A stretch of 64,000 nt of DNA from Paracoccus cavernae. Lineage in GTDB: Bacteria > Pseudomonadota > Alphaproteobacteria > Rhodobacterales > Rhodobacteraceae. The stretch is from NCBI GenBank assembly GCA_030410095.1, contig JAUFRC010000001.1, positions 1,004,501 through 1,068,500 of the forward strand, written 5' to 3'. The position numbers and the translations under genes are program-made. Under the pieces are notes generated by a model. It made no database searches. It was not told the DNA's origin and saw nothing but the letters and a program-made list of their open reading frames with translations. Position 1 is the first letter of the stretch; each line of letters begins with the position of its first letter. This document shows, one piece after another, positions 43,500-53,082 of this stretch.

Positions 43500-44228
43500 G
43501 GAGAAGAGAATGAGCGACGTTGACGCCAAGGAACTCGACCGTCTGTTGCAGCAGGCTTTCGATACGGCGAGCAAACTTTATCAGGACCGCGGCTTCCAGC
43601 GCCGCGTCGGTTTCGGCAAGCGTCCGGCGCTGGTGAGCGTCGATCTCGCCAATGCCTGGACGCGTCCGGGCAATCCCTTCACCTGCGATCAGGAGAAGAT
43701 GGACAACGAGATCATCCCGGGCATGCAGAAGCTGCTGAAGGCCTTTCGCGCGCAGAACCTTCCGGTGATCCATGTCACCACCGCCTACGAGATCACCGAC
43801 CGCAACGCGCCCTTCACCGACATGGGTCTTTGGCACGACAAGATCCCCGTCGATGTCGTCGATCTCGCCAAGCCCGAGCTTTGGGCGATCGACAGCCGCA
43901 TCGCGCCGGTGGCGAGCGAATACACGCTGCTCAAAAGCGCGCCTCGTCCTTCCACGGGACCGAGCTTGCCGGCATCCTGCGCGCCAACGGCGTCGACACG
44001 ATCCTCGTGACCGGCGTGACGGCCTGCGCCTGCGTGCGCCAGACCATCTGTGACGGGATCGCGGACGGCTTCCGCACCATCGCGGTCAAGGAAGCGATCG
44101 GGGACCGCGTGCCCGGCGCGGTGGCGTGGAACCTCTTCGATATCGACGCGAAATTCGGGGACGTCCATACCGTCGACGAATGCGTCGCCTATATCGACGG
44201 CCTCGCCGAACAGGCAATCGCAGCAGAA
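43500..44228 (+). repeat. Left arm of a near-perfect 729-bp inverted repeat
   Basis: Starts in the SD (GGAGAAGAGA) and ends in the last codons (GCAGCAGA) of the amidase gene. It matches 51283-52011 inverted, with only two differences found by eye, one Ser/Gly codon and one silent base. Confidence 0.85.
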
Positions 44229-44231
44229 TGA
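43510..44231 (+). CDS. Isochorismatase-family amidohydrolase, N-carbamoylsarcosine amidase-like, copy 1 (one frameshift)
   Basis: Cysteine amidohydrolase of about 240 residues. Catalytic Asp in PALVSVDLANAWTRPGNPF, catalytic Cys in ILVTGVTACACVRQTICDGIADGF. Then AIGDRVPGAVAWNLFDIDAKFGDV, as in N-carbamoylsarcosine amidases. The frame changes near 43943, where an A run (LLKKRASSFHGTELAGIL) is one base short; the other copy has the same break. Released product in that family is an amino acid plus NH3 and CO2. Divergent from LysR; the MHS transporter gene follows after 82 bases. Confidence 0.85.
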
Positions 44232-44313
44232 ACCAGATGGCGCCCCGAAACGGGCGCCATTTTCGTCCGTCCGTCTGGAAGCAGAACAACAGCAATCCAA
44301 CAGGGAATTCCAT

Positions 44314-45669
44314 ATGACTGATGCAACCGAAACCGACCCCGCCACGCTCCGCAAAGTCACCGGCGCCGCCGTCGCGGGAACGGTGATCGAATGGTTCGAT
44401 TTTGCCATTTACGGCTTCATGGCACCGATCCTCGCCGTGGTTTTCTTTCCCGAGGGCGACGAGCTTGTCGGCCTCTTGCAGACTTTCGCGATTTTCGCGA
44501 TCTCATTCGCGCTGCGCCCGATCGGCGGTGCCTATTTCGGCATGATGGGCGACCGGCTGGGCCGCAAGAAGGTGCTGGCGCTGACCGTATTGCTGATGTC
44601 GCTCGCGACGGTCGCGATCGGCCTTTTGCCGAGTTACCAGAGCATCGGCATCTGGGCACCGATCCTGCTGACCGTCGCGCGTTGCGTGCAGGGCTTCTCG
44701 GCGGGCGGAGAATATGCCGGCGCGGTCACTTATGTGATCGAACATGCCCCCGACAACCAGCGTTCGCGGTTTTCGAGCTATATGCCGGCCTCGACCTTCG
44801 CCTCTTTCGCTTTGGCGGCCATGTGCTCCTACCTGCTCACCACCTCGCTTTCGCCCGAGCAGATGCAAAGCTGGGGTTGGCGCATCCCGTTTCTGATCGC
44901 GGCGCCTCTGGGCCTTGTCGCGCTTTACATCCGCCACCGCCTCGACGAGAGCCCGCTTTTCCAGCAGGTCATGGACGGGCCTAAAGCCGAACATGCTCCG
45001 CTGCGCCAGACCCTGCGCGAGCAATGGTGGCCGATGCTGCGGCTGGGCTGCTACATCAGCCTGACCGCGCTGTCTTTCTATATTTTCTCGACCTATATGA
45101 CGACCTTCCTGCGCAGCGTGATCGGCATGCCGGCCGACAAGGTTCTGCTCAGCAATGTCATCGCGCTCAGCGCGGCTGCCCTTGCCGCACCGCTGATCGG
45201 CAAAATCTGCGACCGGATCGGGCGTCGCCCGACAATGGCGGTCTCGGCGCTGCTGCTCGGCTGTCTGGCGATCCCCTCGTATAAACTCGCCTCGGACGGA
45301 ACGCTGGCCTGCGCGCTCAGCGCGCAGATCCTGCTGGCCTTGGGCGCGGTGACGGCCAATGTCGTGACGGCGGTACTGCTTTGCGAGATCTTCCCGACGC
45401 GGGTGCGCTACACCGCCTCGGCCGTGACCTATAACGTTGCCTATGCGGTCTTCGGCGGCACCGCGCCCTTTGTCGCAACCTGGCTGATCGCCGCGACCGG
45501 AGACCGGCTCGCCCCCGCCATCTACATCACGGTGATTGCGGTGCTGGCTTTCGTGGTGACGCTGATCTCCCCGAAACCGCCGGACGCCCCTTTCACGGCA
45601 GCCAAAGACGCGCGGACGACAATGTCATCGGGGGCATCAAACTGCGCTCGCACGCCTGATCCTGCCTGA
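44314..45669 (+). CDS. MHS-family (ProP/KgtP-type) MFS transporter
   Basis: About 451 residues, 12 predicted helices. Typical start TVIEWFDFAIYGFMAPILAVVFFP, then the loop 2-3 motif GMMGDRLGRKKVL, RCVQGFSAGGEYAGAVTYVIEHAP and loop 8-9 DRIGRRPTM. Proton-coupled metabolite symporter family; the substrate is probably a hydantoin, carbamoyl amino acid or related acid, by context. The last ~25 residues are atypical and may hide a frame change. SD AGGGA before ATG 44314. Confidence 0.88.
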   Translation: MTDATETDPATLRKVTGAAVAGTVIEWFDFAIYGFMAPILAVVFFPEGDELVGLLQTFAIFAISFALRPIGGAYFGMMGDRLGRKKVLALTVLLMSLATVAIGLLPSYQSIGIWAPILLTVARCVQGFSAGGEYAGAVTYVIEHAPDNQRSRFSSYMPASTFASFALAAMCSYLLTTSLSPEQMQSWGWRIPFLIAAPLGLVALYIRHRLDESPLFQQVMDGPKAEHAPLRQTLREQWWPMLRLGCYISLTALSFYIFSTYMTTFLRSVIGMPADKVLLSNVIALSAAALAAPLIGKICDRIGRRPTMAVSALLLGCLAIPSYKLASDGTLACALSAQILLALGAVTANVVTAVLLCEIFPTRVRYTASAVTYNVAYAVFGGTAPFVATWLIAATGDRLAPAIYITVIAVLAFVVTLISPKPPDAPFTAAKDARTTMSSGASNCARTPDPA

Positions 45670-45676
45670 ACGCAAG

Positions 45677-45704
45677 GGCCCCGATGGATCATCGGGGCCT
45701 TTTC
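45677..45704. terminator. Rho-independent terminator, MHS transporter (probably bidirectional)
   Basis: GGCCCCGAT pairs with ATCGGGGCC around a short loop, followed by TTTTC. It lies between convergent genes ending at 45669 and 45713. Confidence 0.85.
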
Positions 45705-45712
45705 ATTTGCGG

Positions 45713-47214
45713 CTAGAGGTCCTCGCGCAGCACCGGAGCCCCGCCGCTTTCAAGCAGGCTCTCGCGTCCGAAGCGGCCGTTGCCGTAATGGACCCAGCTC
45801 TTGCCGACCGAGGTTGCCAGAAAGCGGTCGGGAAAGCGCTCGATGATCTCGGCCTGCGGATAGCGCGCCAAACCGGCAGCGCGGCTGAAGCAAAGATAAA
45901 GCACCAGACCAAGCGGGCAGCCGATCAGCACAGCATAATCGACGAACCAGGCCGCAATCCCGCCCGCGATGACCCAAGCCGCAAGACCTGCGGGATTGAA
46001 GCCGCCCGCATAGCGGAACTGGCCCTCGGGGTCGTAAAGCGCGGGGACGTTCAGGCAGCGTTTGCGCAGGATGTAGTAGTCGGCCACCATGATCCCGCCG
46101 ATCGAGGACAGAAACGCCCCGTAATAGCCCAGAAAAACAAAGAGGTTGTTCAGGATCAGCCAGGGAAAGCTCAGCGTGCCGACAATGCCTGCCAAGGCCA
46201 CGCCGATGCGGTAGTTGATCACCCGCGGGGCGAGGTTCACGAAGGTCAGTGCCGAAGGGATCAGGTTTGCGGAGTTGTTCGTCGACCATTGCGCCAGCAC
46301 GACCAGCAGCAAGAGCACCAGCAGCGAAAGGCCGGTCGCATCGCCCTGAATGACCTCGATCGGGTTCCAGTTGCCGGTCGCGATCATCGAGACCCCGCCG
46401 ATCCCCGCAATCAGCGCCTGCGTCAGCGGCAGCGCGACCAGCTGCGCGGCGAAGACATTGCGGTTGCGCCGCGCGAAACGGCGCGAGGGCTCGGTTTCGA
46501 GAAAGCGCGTGAGGTTCGGAATATCGATGGCCATCGTCGACCAAAAGCCCATATTCGCCACGAACAGCACCGCGAGCGACATCGAACCGGGCAGGTCCGC
46601 GTTCCAGATATTGAGCCCCTTGGTCTGGGCGATGCCGTCGAGCGTGAAATACATCCAGACCGAAATCGCGATGATCGCGGGGCGGCCAATGCGGCCAGCC
46701 TCTCGACCGATTTGATCCCCATCGCGGTATTGGCGACCTGCAGCGCCGCGAATGCCGCATACCACAGGAACCAGTTCGAGAATCCGAGGAAATATTCGCC
46801 GATCCCGTTCAACGCCAGCGCGCCAAGATAGGTCTGGATGCCGAACCAGATGGCCGCAACCACCCCGCGCGAGACCGCCGGCAGATGTGTGCCGTAAATC
46901 CCGAACGGCGCGCGCAGATAAACGGCAAAGGACAGGCCGTGCTCGGTCCCGATATCGGCGGTCAGCAACATGAAGGCGCCGATCACCAGATTTGCCGCGA
47001 AGATGGTCAGGATCACATGGGCAAGGCTGATGCCGCCCGAAACCCCCGTCGCACCAAGCGAATAGGTCGCGATGATGACGGCAATCCCGACCCATATCCA
47101 GATATAGCCCCACCGCCCGATCGGGCGCTGGTCGAGGCGCGTGGGCAGGATCGATTCCTCGATCAGGGCCGAGCGCGAAGGATCGGCCGTGCCGATCTGT
47201 TCGGTAATGGACAT
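45713..47214 (-). CDS. NCS1-family nucleobase/hydantoin permease (one frameshift)
   Basis: Cation symporter of the NCS1 family (cytosine, allantoin, hydantoin; Mhp1 is the structural model). About 500 residues. Visible: ESILPTRLDQRPIGRWGYIWIWVGI, YSLGATGVSGGISLAHVIL, FAVYLRAPFGIYGTHLPAVSRGVVAAIWFGIQ with the substrate-binding W-F-G-I-Q. After a break near 46690: GFWSTMAIDIPNLTRF, AQWSTNNSANLIPSALTF with the binding-site N, and DYYILRKR. SD AGGAGA. Sits 75 bases after hyuB and is read the same way; supports import of a hydantoin. Confidence 0.88.
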
Positions 47215-47257
47215 CTCTACTCTCCTGTCAGACCCCGGCTTCTTGCCGGTGGAAACG

Positions 47258-47283
47258 AAAAGGCCGCCTCGACGGGCGGCCTT
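47258..47283 (-). terminator. Stem-loop with T run between hyuB and the permease gene
   Basis: On the minus strand GGCCGCC pairs with GGCGGCC and is followed by TTTTCG. It should reduce read-through from hyuAB into the NCS1 gene. Confidence 0.7.
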
Positions 47284-47288
47284 CGGGT

Positions 47289-49063
47289 TTATTGCTGGGC
47301 GAGTTTCGCACGCAGCCGGCCGGTCTCGGCCATGTCGACGGTTTCGCTATCGAGATCGATCGCCACCCCGTAGACCTCGCGGGCATGTTGGGCCGAATAA
47401 TAGCCGTCCAGCACATCCTCGAGCACCTTTTGCGCAGGACGTTTCAGCGGGCTGCCGTAGCCGCCGCCATTGGGCCCGTAATAGGCCATGACATCATCGG
47501 CCCCGACCGCGAGACCAGAAAATTTGGAATGCATCTCGCGCGCTTCCTCGGGCTTGTTCTTGTTGTAGATCACGCAGCGGCCGGTCGCGCCTTCGGTACC
47601 GCCGAATATGCCCCAGGGCGCATCGGTGTGACGTTCGGATTCATGCGTGATGAAGCCCGGCGTCAGCACGCGTTGCGATTTGACCACGCCGATCCCGCCG
47701 CGATATTCCCCGCGCCGGGCGGCGCATCGTCGCGCAGCTCGTAGCGGTCGCAGATCATCGGGATATGCATCGCGAGATCCTCCAGCGGGTTGTTGCGGGT
47801 ATTGGCCATGAGATTGTCGATGCAATCGGGCCCGTCCGATCGCGGCCGCCCGCCATAGGCGCCCTCGTTCACCTCGAGAAAGACCCAGTAATCCCCGAGG
47901 GCCGCACCCCGAATAGGCCGCGAAACTGATCGAGGCCGAGGAGCCCGCAATCACCGTCTCGGGCATCACCGGCGCCAAAGCGCGAATGATCAGATCGATC
48001 ATGCGGTTGCATTGCGTGAAACGCGCCTCTGCCGAGGCCGGCGCGCGCGGGTTGAAGATCGATCCCAAAGGCGCGGTGACCGTGATCGGACGGAACGAGC
48101 CCTCGTTCGAAGGCGCGCGCATTTCCGACGTCGCGCTGTCGAGCAGTAGTTTGCGGAAAGCCGCGAAAGCCGCGACCTTGGTCGAGCCCTCGAAGGGCAC
48201 GTTGTAGGCGGTGGGCGTCTGGTCGGCCGATCCGGTCAGATCGACCTCGACCTCGTCGCCGCGCACCCGCAAAGTGACCTTGACCTTGAGGCGCTGGTCG
48301 CGATTGCGCCCGTCGTCGTCGAGCCACCCTTCGGCGGTGTAATCGCCATCGGGAATATCGGCGATGCGGTTGCGGGTCAGGCGCTCGGCATAATCCATAA
48401 GCTGGTTGGCGGCGGTGAAAACCACCGTCTCGCCGTATTTCTCGATCAGCTCGACGAAACGCTTGGCCCCGAGCCGCGCCGAGGCGACCTGAGCCTCGAT
48501 ATCCATGACCAGCTGCCCCGCCGCGCGCGAATTGCGGCGGATGTAGTTCCACATCGCATTATTGGGCTCGCCCTTGCGGTAAAGCTTGGTGCCCGCAAAC
48601 AACATCCCCTCGGCATAGACGTCGGGCACATCGATGATCAGCCCGGGCGTCGCCGCCCCGATATCGACGTGATGGGCGGTGTTTCCGGCAAAGCCGATCA
48701 GCCGCCCGTGATGGAAAATCGGCACCACGATCGCAAGGTCGGGCGTATGGGAGGAGCCGTAATAGGGGTGGTTGTGGACAACGACATCGCCCTCGTACCA
48801 CTCGCCATCCTCCAGCGTTTCGGCGATCCCGCGCAGATAGGCGGGGATCGATCCGATATGCATCGGCGTGGATCGCTTTCGCACAACGTATTGAAGTCGG
48901 TATCGAAAAGCCCCGCACCCAGATCCTGGCTTTCGCGGATGATCGAGGAAAAGGACATCCGGTAGAGGACGTGCCCCATTTCCTCGGCAATGGTCTCGAA
49001 AGCACCGCGGATCACCTGCAGGGTAATCGGATCGACTTCGGTGATCTTGCTCATGTCGTTCAT
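47289..49063 (-). CDS. hyuB: Hydantoinase B / oxoprolinase subunit (about four frameshifts)
   Basis: Partner of HyuA in ATP-dependent hydrolysis of hydantoin-type rings. About 590 residues. N-terminus DPITLQVIRGAFETIAEEMGHVLYRMSFSSIIRESQDLGAGLFD; after a break near 48880: HIGSIPAYLRGI, GDVVVHNHPYYGSSHTPDLAIVVPIFHHGRLIGFAGNTAHHVDIG, SASARLGAKRF-like VASARLGAKRFVELIEKYG; later WGIFGGTEGATGRCVIYN and YGPNGGGYGSPLKR. Breaks also near 47915 and 47720, so a central ~70 residues are read in other frames. ATG is 1 base after the hyuA stop. Confidence 0.88.
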
Positions 49064-49064
49064 G

Positions 49065-51142
49065 TCACTCTCCCAAAGTGCGGATGCGGGTGTTGCCGTA
49101 ATCGAGCGTCTCGGCGACATAGCCCGGCGGAACCAGCGTGGTGGAATTGTGCTGGACGAGGATCGCCGGACCCGGAACCTTGTCGCCCGCAAAAAGCTTG
49201 GTGCGGTCGTAGCGCGGCGTGTCGAGGGTGCGTCCGTCGTCGAAGGTTGTCACCCGCACAAACATCAGCGCCCTGTCGATCGACGAACCGTCGGTCGGCG
49301 CGATCTTGGGGATCTCGATCCGGCGCACCGCAGCCGAGCCGATCACGCGCACCGTAATCAGCTCGACCTCGGCCTCGGGATAGGCATAGCCGTAGTCGCG
49401 CTTGTGGGCGGCGTGGAAGCTGTCGGTGATTTCGTGCTTGTTCGACTGGGTCAGTTCGGCCGCAGGCATCTCGGCGCGCAGCTCGAACCCCTGCCCCTGA
49501 TAGCGGCATTCGGCGATGACGCTCAGCTGTTGTTCGTGACGCGGAATGTCGTCGCTGTCGAGCTCGGCCACGACCTGATCGCGCAGGGCCTGAACGGCCG
49601 CATTGACGCGCGCAAGCTCCTCATCCGTGGCTTTGGTCAATTCGACCAGGCCGGCCTTGGTATACTCATATTGCAGGTCGGTTTTCAAAAGCCCGACCGC
49701 CGCCGTAATCCCCGGCGCGACCGGAACGATCACGTCGCGCGCCGACACCGCCTCGGCCAGAGCCACGCCATGAAGCGGGCCCGCGCCTCCGAAAGGCATG
49801 ATCGAAAACTCGCGCGGATCGATACCGCGCGCCACCGAGTTCGAGCGGATGGCCAGCGCCATATTGTTGTTGATGATGCGGATGATACCCAAAGCCGCAT
49901 CCTTGACGCTCATGCCGAGAGGCTTGGCGATTTTGTCTTCGACCGCTTTTCTTGCAAGTTCTGCATCAAGGCAAAGATCGCCCCCAACGCCAGATCGGGA
50001 TCAAGCCGTCCCAGAACAATCTGCGCATCCGTGACCGTAGGCTCTACCCCGCCGCGCCCGTAGCAAGCCGGCCCCGGCTCGGATCCGGCCGAACGCGGCC
50101 CGACGTTGAACGCCCCCGCCTCGTCGATGAAAGCGACCGAGCCGCCGCCCGCACCGATCGTGACCAGATCGATCATCGGCGTCAGAACCGGATGGCCCGA
50201 GACATAGGTGTCGCGCGGGTTCATGATCTTGACGCTGCCGTCGGGAATGGTCGAAATATCGGCCGAAGTGCCCCCGATATCGACGGTGATGATATTGGGA
50301 ACACCGGCCATTTCCCCTTCCGAGGCGCCTCCGATCACCCCGCCCGCAGGCCCCGACATCAGGATGCGCACCGGACGGCGCGCGCAGGCGTCAACCGTCG
50401 AGACCCCGCCGTTCGACTGCATGATCCGGAGCTTGGAGGTCACCCCCGCCTCGCGCAGTTTCGCGTCGAGATCGCGCAGGTAATAGGCGGTCTTGGGGCC
50501 GACATAGCAATTCATCGCGGCGGTCGAGAAGCGCTCGTATTCGCGCATGACATTCGCCAGTTCGCTCGAGATGGTGACATAGGCCTCGGGTATTTCCTCG
50601 AGCACGATCTCTTTGGCGCGCCGCTCGTGGCTGTCGTTGAGAAAGCTGAACATGAAGCCGATGACGACCGAACTGATGCCGCGTTTGCGGAACAAGGCGC
50701 AGGCACGGCGCACCGCTTCTTCGTCGAGAGGGGTCTCGATCATGCCCGCCGGCGGAAGGATGCGTTCGGGAATGGAGATGCGGTTGCGGCGTTTGACCAG
50801 CGGCTGGCTTTGCCAGGGCACGTCGAAATGCAGCGAGAAATTGTAAGGCCGCTTGTGGCGCCCGATATGGAGGATGTCGCGGAACCCTTCGGTCGTGAGC
50901 ATGCCGCATTCGCTGCCGTTATGCTCGATCGTGATATTGGTCGCGGTGGTCGTTCCATGGACGATCAGCTCCACATCGGCCGTGTCGATCCCTGCCCGCT
51001 TGCAGATGCCGCGCACGCCTTCGACGACGCCAATCGATTGATTTTTAAGGGTAGTCGGAACCTTGTGGTAGAAAACCCCTTTGGAGCATTCGAGCACGAG
51101 ATCGGTATTCGTGCCTCCGACATCAACGCCAATTCTGGCCAT
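49065..51142 (-). CDS. hyuA: Hydantoinase A / N-methylhydantoinase subunit (one frameshift)
   Basis: ATP-binding subunit of about 692 residues with ASKHA fold. N-terminal phosphate-binding MARIGVDVGGTNTDLVLE; VHGTTTATNITIEHNGSECGMLTTEGFRDILHIGRHKRPYNF; AMNCYVGPKTAYYLRDLD; SGPAGGVIGGA; NIITVDIGGTSADISTI; GAGGGSVAFIDEAG; GPRSAGSEPGPACYGRGG. After a break near 49970: FGGAGPLHGVALAEAV. SD GGAGG. Family members open N-methylhydantoin or 5-substituted hydantoin rings to N-carbamoyl amino acids with ATP use, which fits the carbamoyl amidases at both ends of the island. Confidence 0.92.
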
Positions 51143-51279
51143 TCTTCACCTCCGTCATGAGCCGGCATCGGGCCGCACCAAGGGGCACGACAGTCGCGGA
51201 ACGGGTGCATTGCCGGGCATCCTGCCCCGGTTCCGTATCCCCGCGCCCGTTGCCGGACGCGGGCTTTGTCCTGTCGTGC

Positions 51280-52001
51280 TTACTCTGCTGCGATTGCCTG
51301 TTCGGCGAGGCCGTCGATATAGGCGACGCATTCGTCGACGGTGTGGACGTCCCCGAATTTCGCGTCGATATCGAAGAGGTTCCACGCCACCGCGCCGGGC
51401 ACGCGGTCCCCGATCGCTTCCTTGACCGCGATGGTGCGGAAGCCGTCCGCGATCCCGTCACAGATGGTCTGGCGCACGCAGGCGCAGGCCGTCACGCCGG
51501 TCACGAGGATCGTGTCGACGCCGTTGGCGCGCAGGATGCCGGCAAGCTCGGTCCCGTGGAAGGACGAGGCGCGCTTTTGAGCAGCGTGTATTCGCCCGCC
51601 ACCGGCGCGATGCGGCTGTCGATCGCCCAAAGCTCGGGCTTGGCGAGATCGACGACATCGACGGGGATCTTGTCGTGCCAAAGACCCATGTCGGTGAAGG
51701 GCGCGTTGCGGTCGGTGATCTCGTAGGCGGTGGTGACATGGATCACCGGAAGGTTCTGCGCGCGAAAGGCCTTCAGCAGCTTCTGCATGCCCGGGATGAT
51801 CTCGTTGTCCATCTTCTCCTGATCGCAGGTGAAGGGATTGCCCGGACGCGTCCAGGCATTGGCGAGATCGACGCTCACCAGCGCCGGACGCTTGCCGAAA
51901 CCGACGCGGCGCTGGAAGCCGCGGTCCTGATAAAGTTTGCTCGCCGTATCGAAAGCCTGCTGCAACAGACGGTCGAGTTCCTTGGCGTCAACGTCGCTCA
52001 T
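51280..52001 (-). CDS. Isochorismatase-family amidohydrolase, N-carbamoylsarcosine amidase-like, copy 2 (one frameshift)
   Basis: Nearly identical to copy 1: the only differences found are Gly for Ser in PVAGEYT and one silent base. The catalytic Asp and Cys regions are the same. It has the same missing A near 51575, so both copies are broken at the same codon. It differs only after the last few codons, where this copy ends in TAA instead of TGA. Divergent from the right LysR gene and 138 bases after hyuA on the same strand, so it may be co-transcribed with neither or follow its own promoter. Confidence 0.85.
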
Positions 52002-52011
52002 TCTCTTCTCC
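51283..52011 (-). repeat. Right arm of the 729-bp inverted repeat
   Basis: Inverted match of 43500-44228. Identity begins in the SD and stops in the last codons; flanking DNA is unrelated on both sides. Confidence 0.85.
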
Positions 52012-52107
52012 CCGAGATGGAAACAGAGCGGGAGGTTCCCCGCTTACCGTCATACTCAGGTCACAATTGACGCTACGGAATTGGTATGTGAGCAATTATT
52101 AATGCAC

Positions 52108-52116
52108 ATGACGCAA
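52108..52116 (-). promoter_or_regulatory. TTGCGTCAT motif in the right LysR-amidase divergent promoter
   Basis: Same nonamer and orientation relative to the amidase gene as at 43472-43480, here 107 bases before the start. Confidence 0.35.
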
Positions 52117-52159
52117 CAAAAGAACGACACTCCTTACGACATGCCGAAAGGATGGGCAG

Positions 52160-53065
52160 ATGCATGAGGCAGATGGGCTGGATCTGATCACGTCCTTTCT
52201 GGTCGTGGCCGAAGAGCTGAATTTCCGGCGCGCATCGGAGCGGCTGAATCTCGACCAATCGGCGCTGACCCGCCGCATCCAGAAGCTCGAACAGAACCTC
52301 GGCTTCCGGCTGTTCGAGCGCACCACGCGCGAGGTCGCCCTGACGCAGGCGGGGCGCTCCTTTTACGGCGACAATGCGCTTCTGATCTCGCGTTACGGCG
52401 AATCGATCGATGCGGCGCGGCGGATTGCCGAGGGCAAATCGGGTCATTTGCGGCTGGCCTATATGGCCTTTGCCGCGACCGAGCTGATGCCCTCGGCGGT
52501 GGCGCGGTTCCGCAGGCTTCATCCCCATATCGAAGTTTCGTTGAGCTATATCCGCACGCAGGGGCAAAAGCTTGCATTGGCCAATGACGAAATCGACGCG
52601 GGCTATATGATCGGCCCCTTCACCCATCCGGACTTCCAGACTTTGGCGCTGACGCAAGAGCGCCTTTATGTGGTCACACCGCGCAATCATGCGGTTTTGC
52701 GGCGCTCGGTCATCACGCCTGCGGATCTCGCCGATCTGCCCGTCATTCTCGGCGACATGAAGGAATGGGGCGAGTACCGGTGGCGGCTGGCCAATCTCTT
52801 TATCGAAGAGGGAATCGCGCTCAACGTCACGGTCGAGGCCTCGAATACGCTGGCGCTGATCGGGCTGGTCGCGGCCGGTCTCGGGGTTACGATCTATCCC
52901 GAAAGCCTGATCGGCTTCATCGGCCGCAGCGTCGAGGTGCGTCCGATCATCCACCCGAAGTTCAAATCGGAAACAGTTCTGGCCTGGCGGCGCAGCAATC
53001 AGGGCAAGCAATTGCGCGCCTTCATCGATGTGGCGCGCAACCTCGCCCCGAGCGCATCGGCTTGA
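52160..53065 (+). CDS. LysR-family regulator, right copy
   Basis: 301 residues, intact, SD AAGGA. HTH: DLITSFLVVAEELNFRRASERLNLDQSALTRRIQKLEQNLGFRLFERTTREVALTQAG. Effector domain: LRLAYMAFAATELMPSAVARF, ALANDEIDAGYMIGPFTH, ALIGLVAAGLGVTIYPESL. Paralogue of the left LysR, with the same motifs but many substitutions, so the regulators are older duplicates than the amidase genes. Divergent from amidase copy 2. Confidence 0.9.
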   Translation: MHEADGLDLITSFLVVAEELNFRRASERLNLDQSALTRRIQKLEQNLGFRLFERTTREVALTQAGRSFYGDNALLISRYGESIDAARRIAEGKSGHLRLAYMAFAATELMPSAVARFRRLHPHIEVSLSYIRTQGQKLALANDEIDAGYMIGPFTHPDFQTLALTQERLYVVTPRNHAVLRRSVITPADLADLPVILGDMKEWGEYRWRLANLFIEEGIALNVTVEASNTLALIGLVAAGLGVTIYPESLIGFIGRSVEVRPIIHPKFKSETVLAWRRSNQGKQLRAFIDVARNLAPSASA

Positions 53066-53082
53066 CCCTTGGGGTCAAGCGC

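Noticed and set aside
43500..52011. Composite transposon bounded by inverted insertion sequences
   Set aside because: The inverted arms are amidase genes; no transposase, terminal repeats or target duplication are visible.
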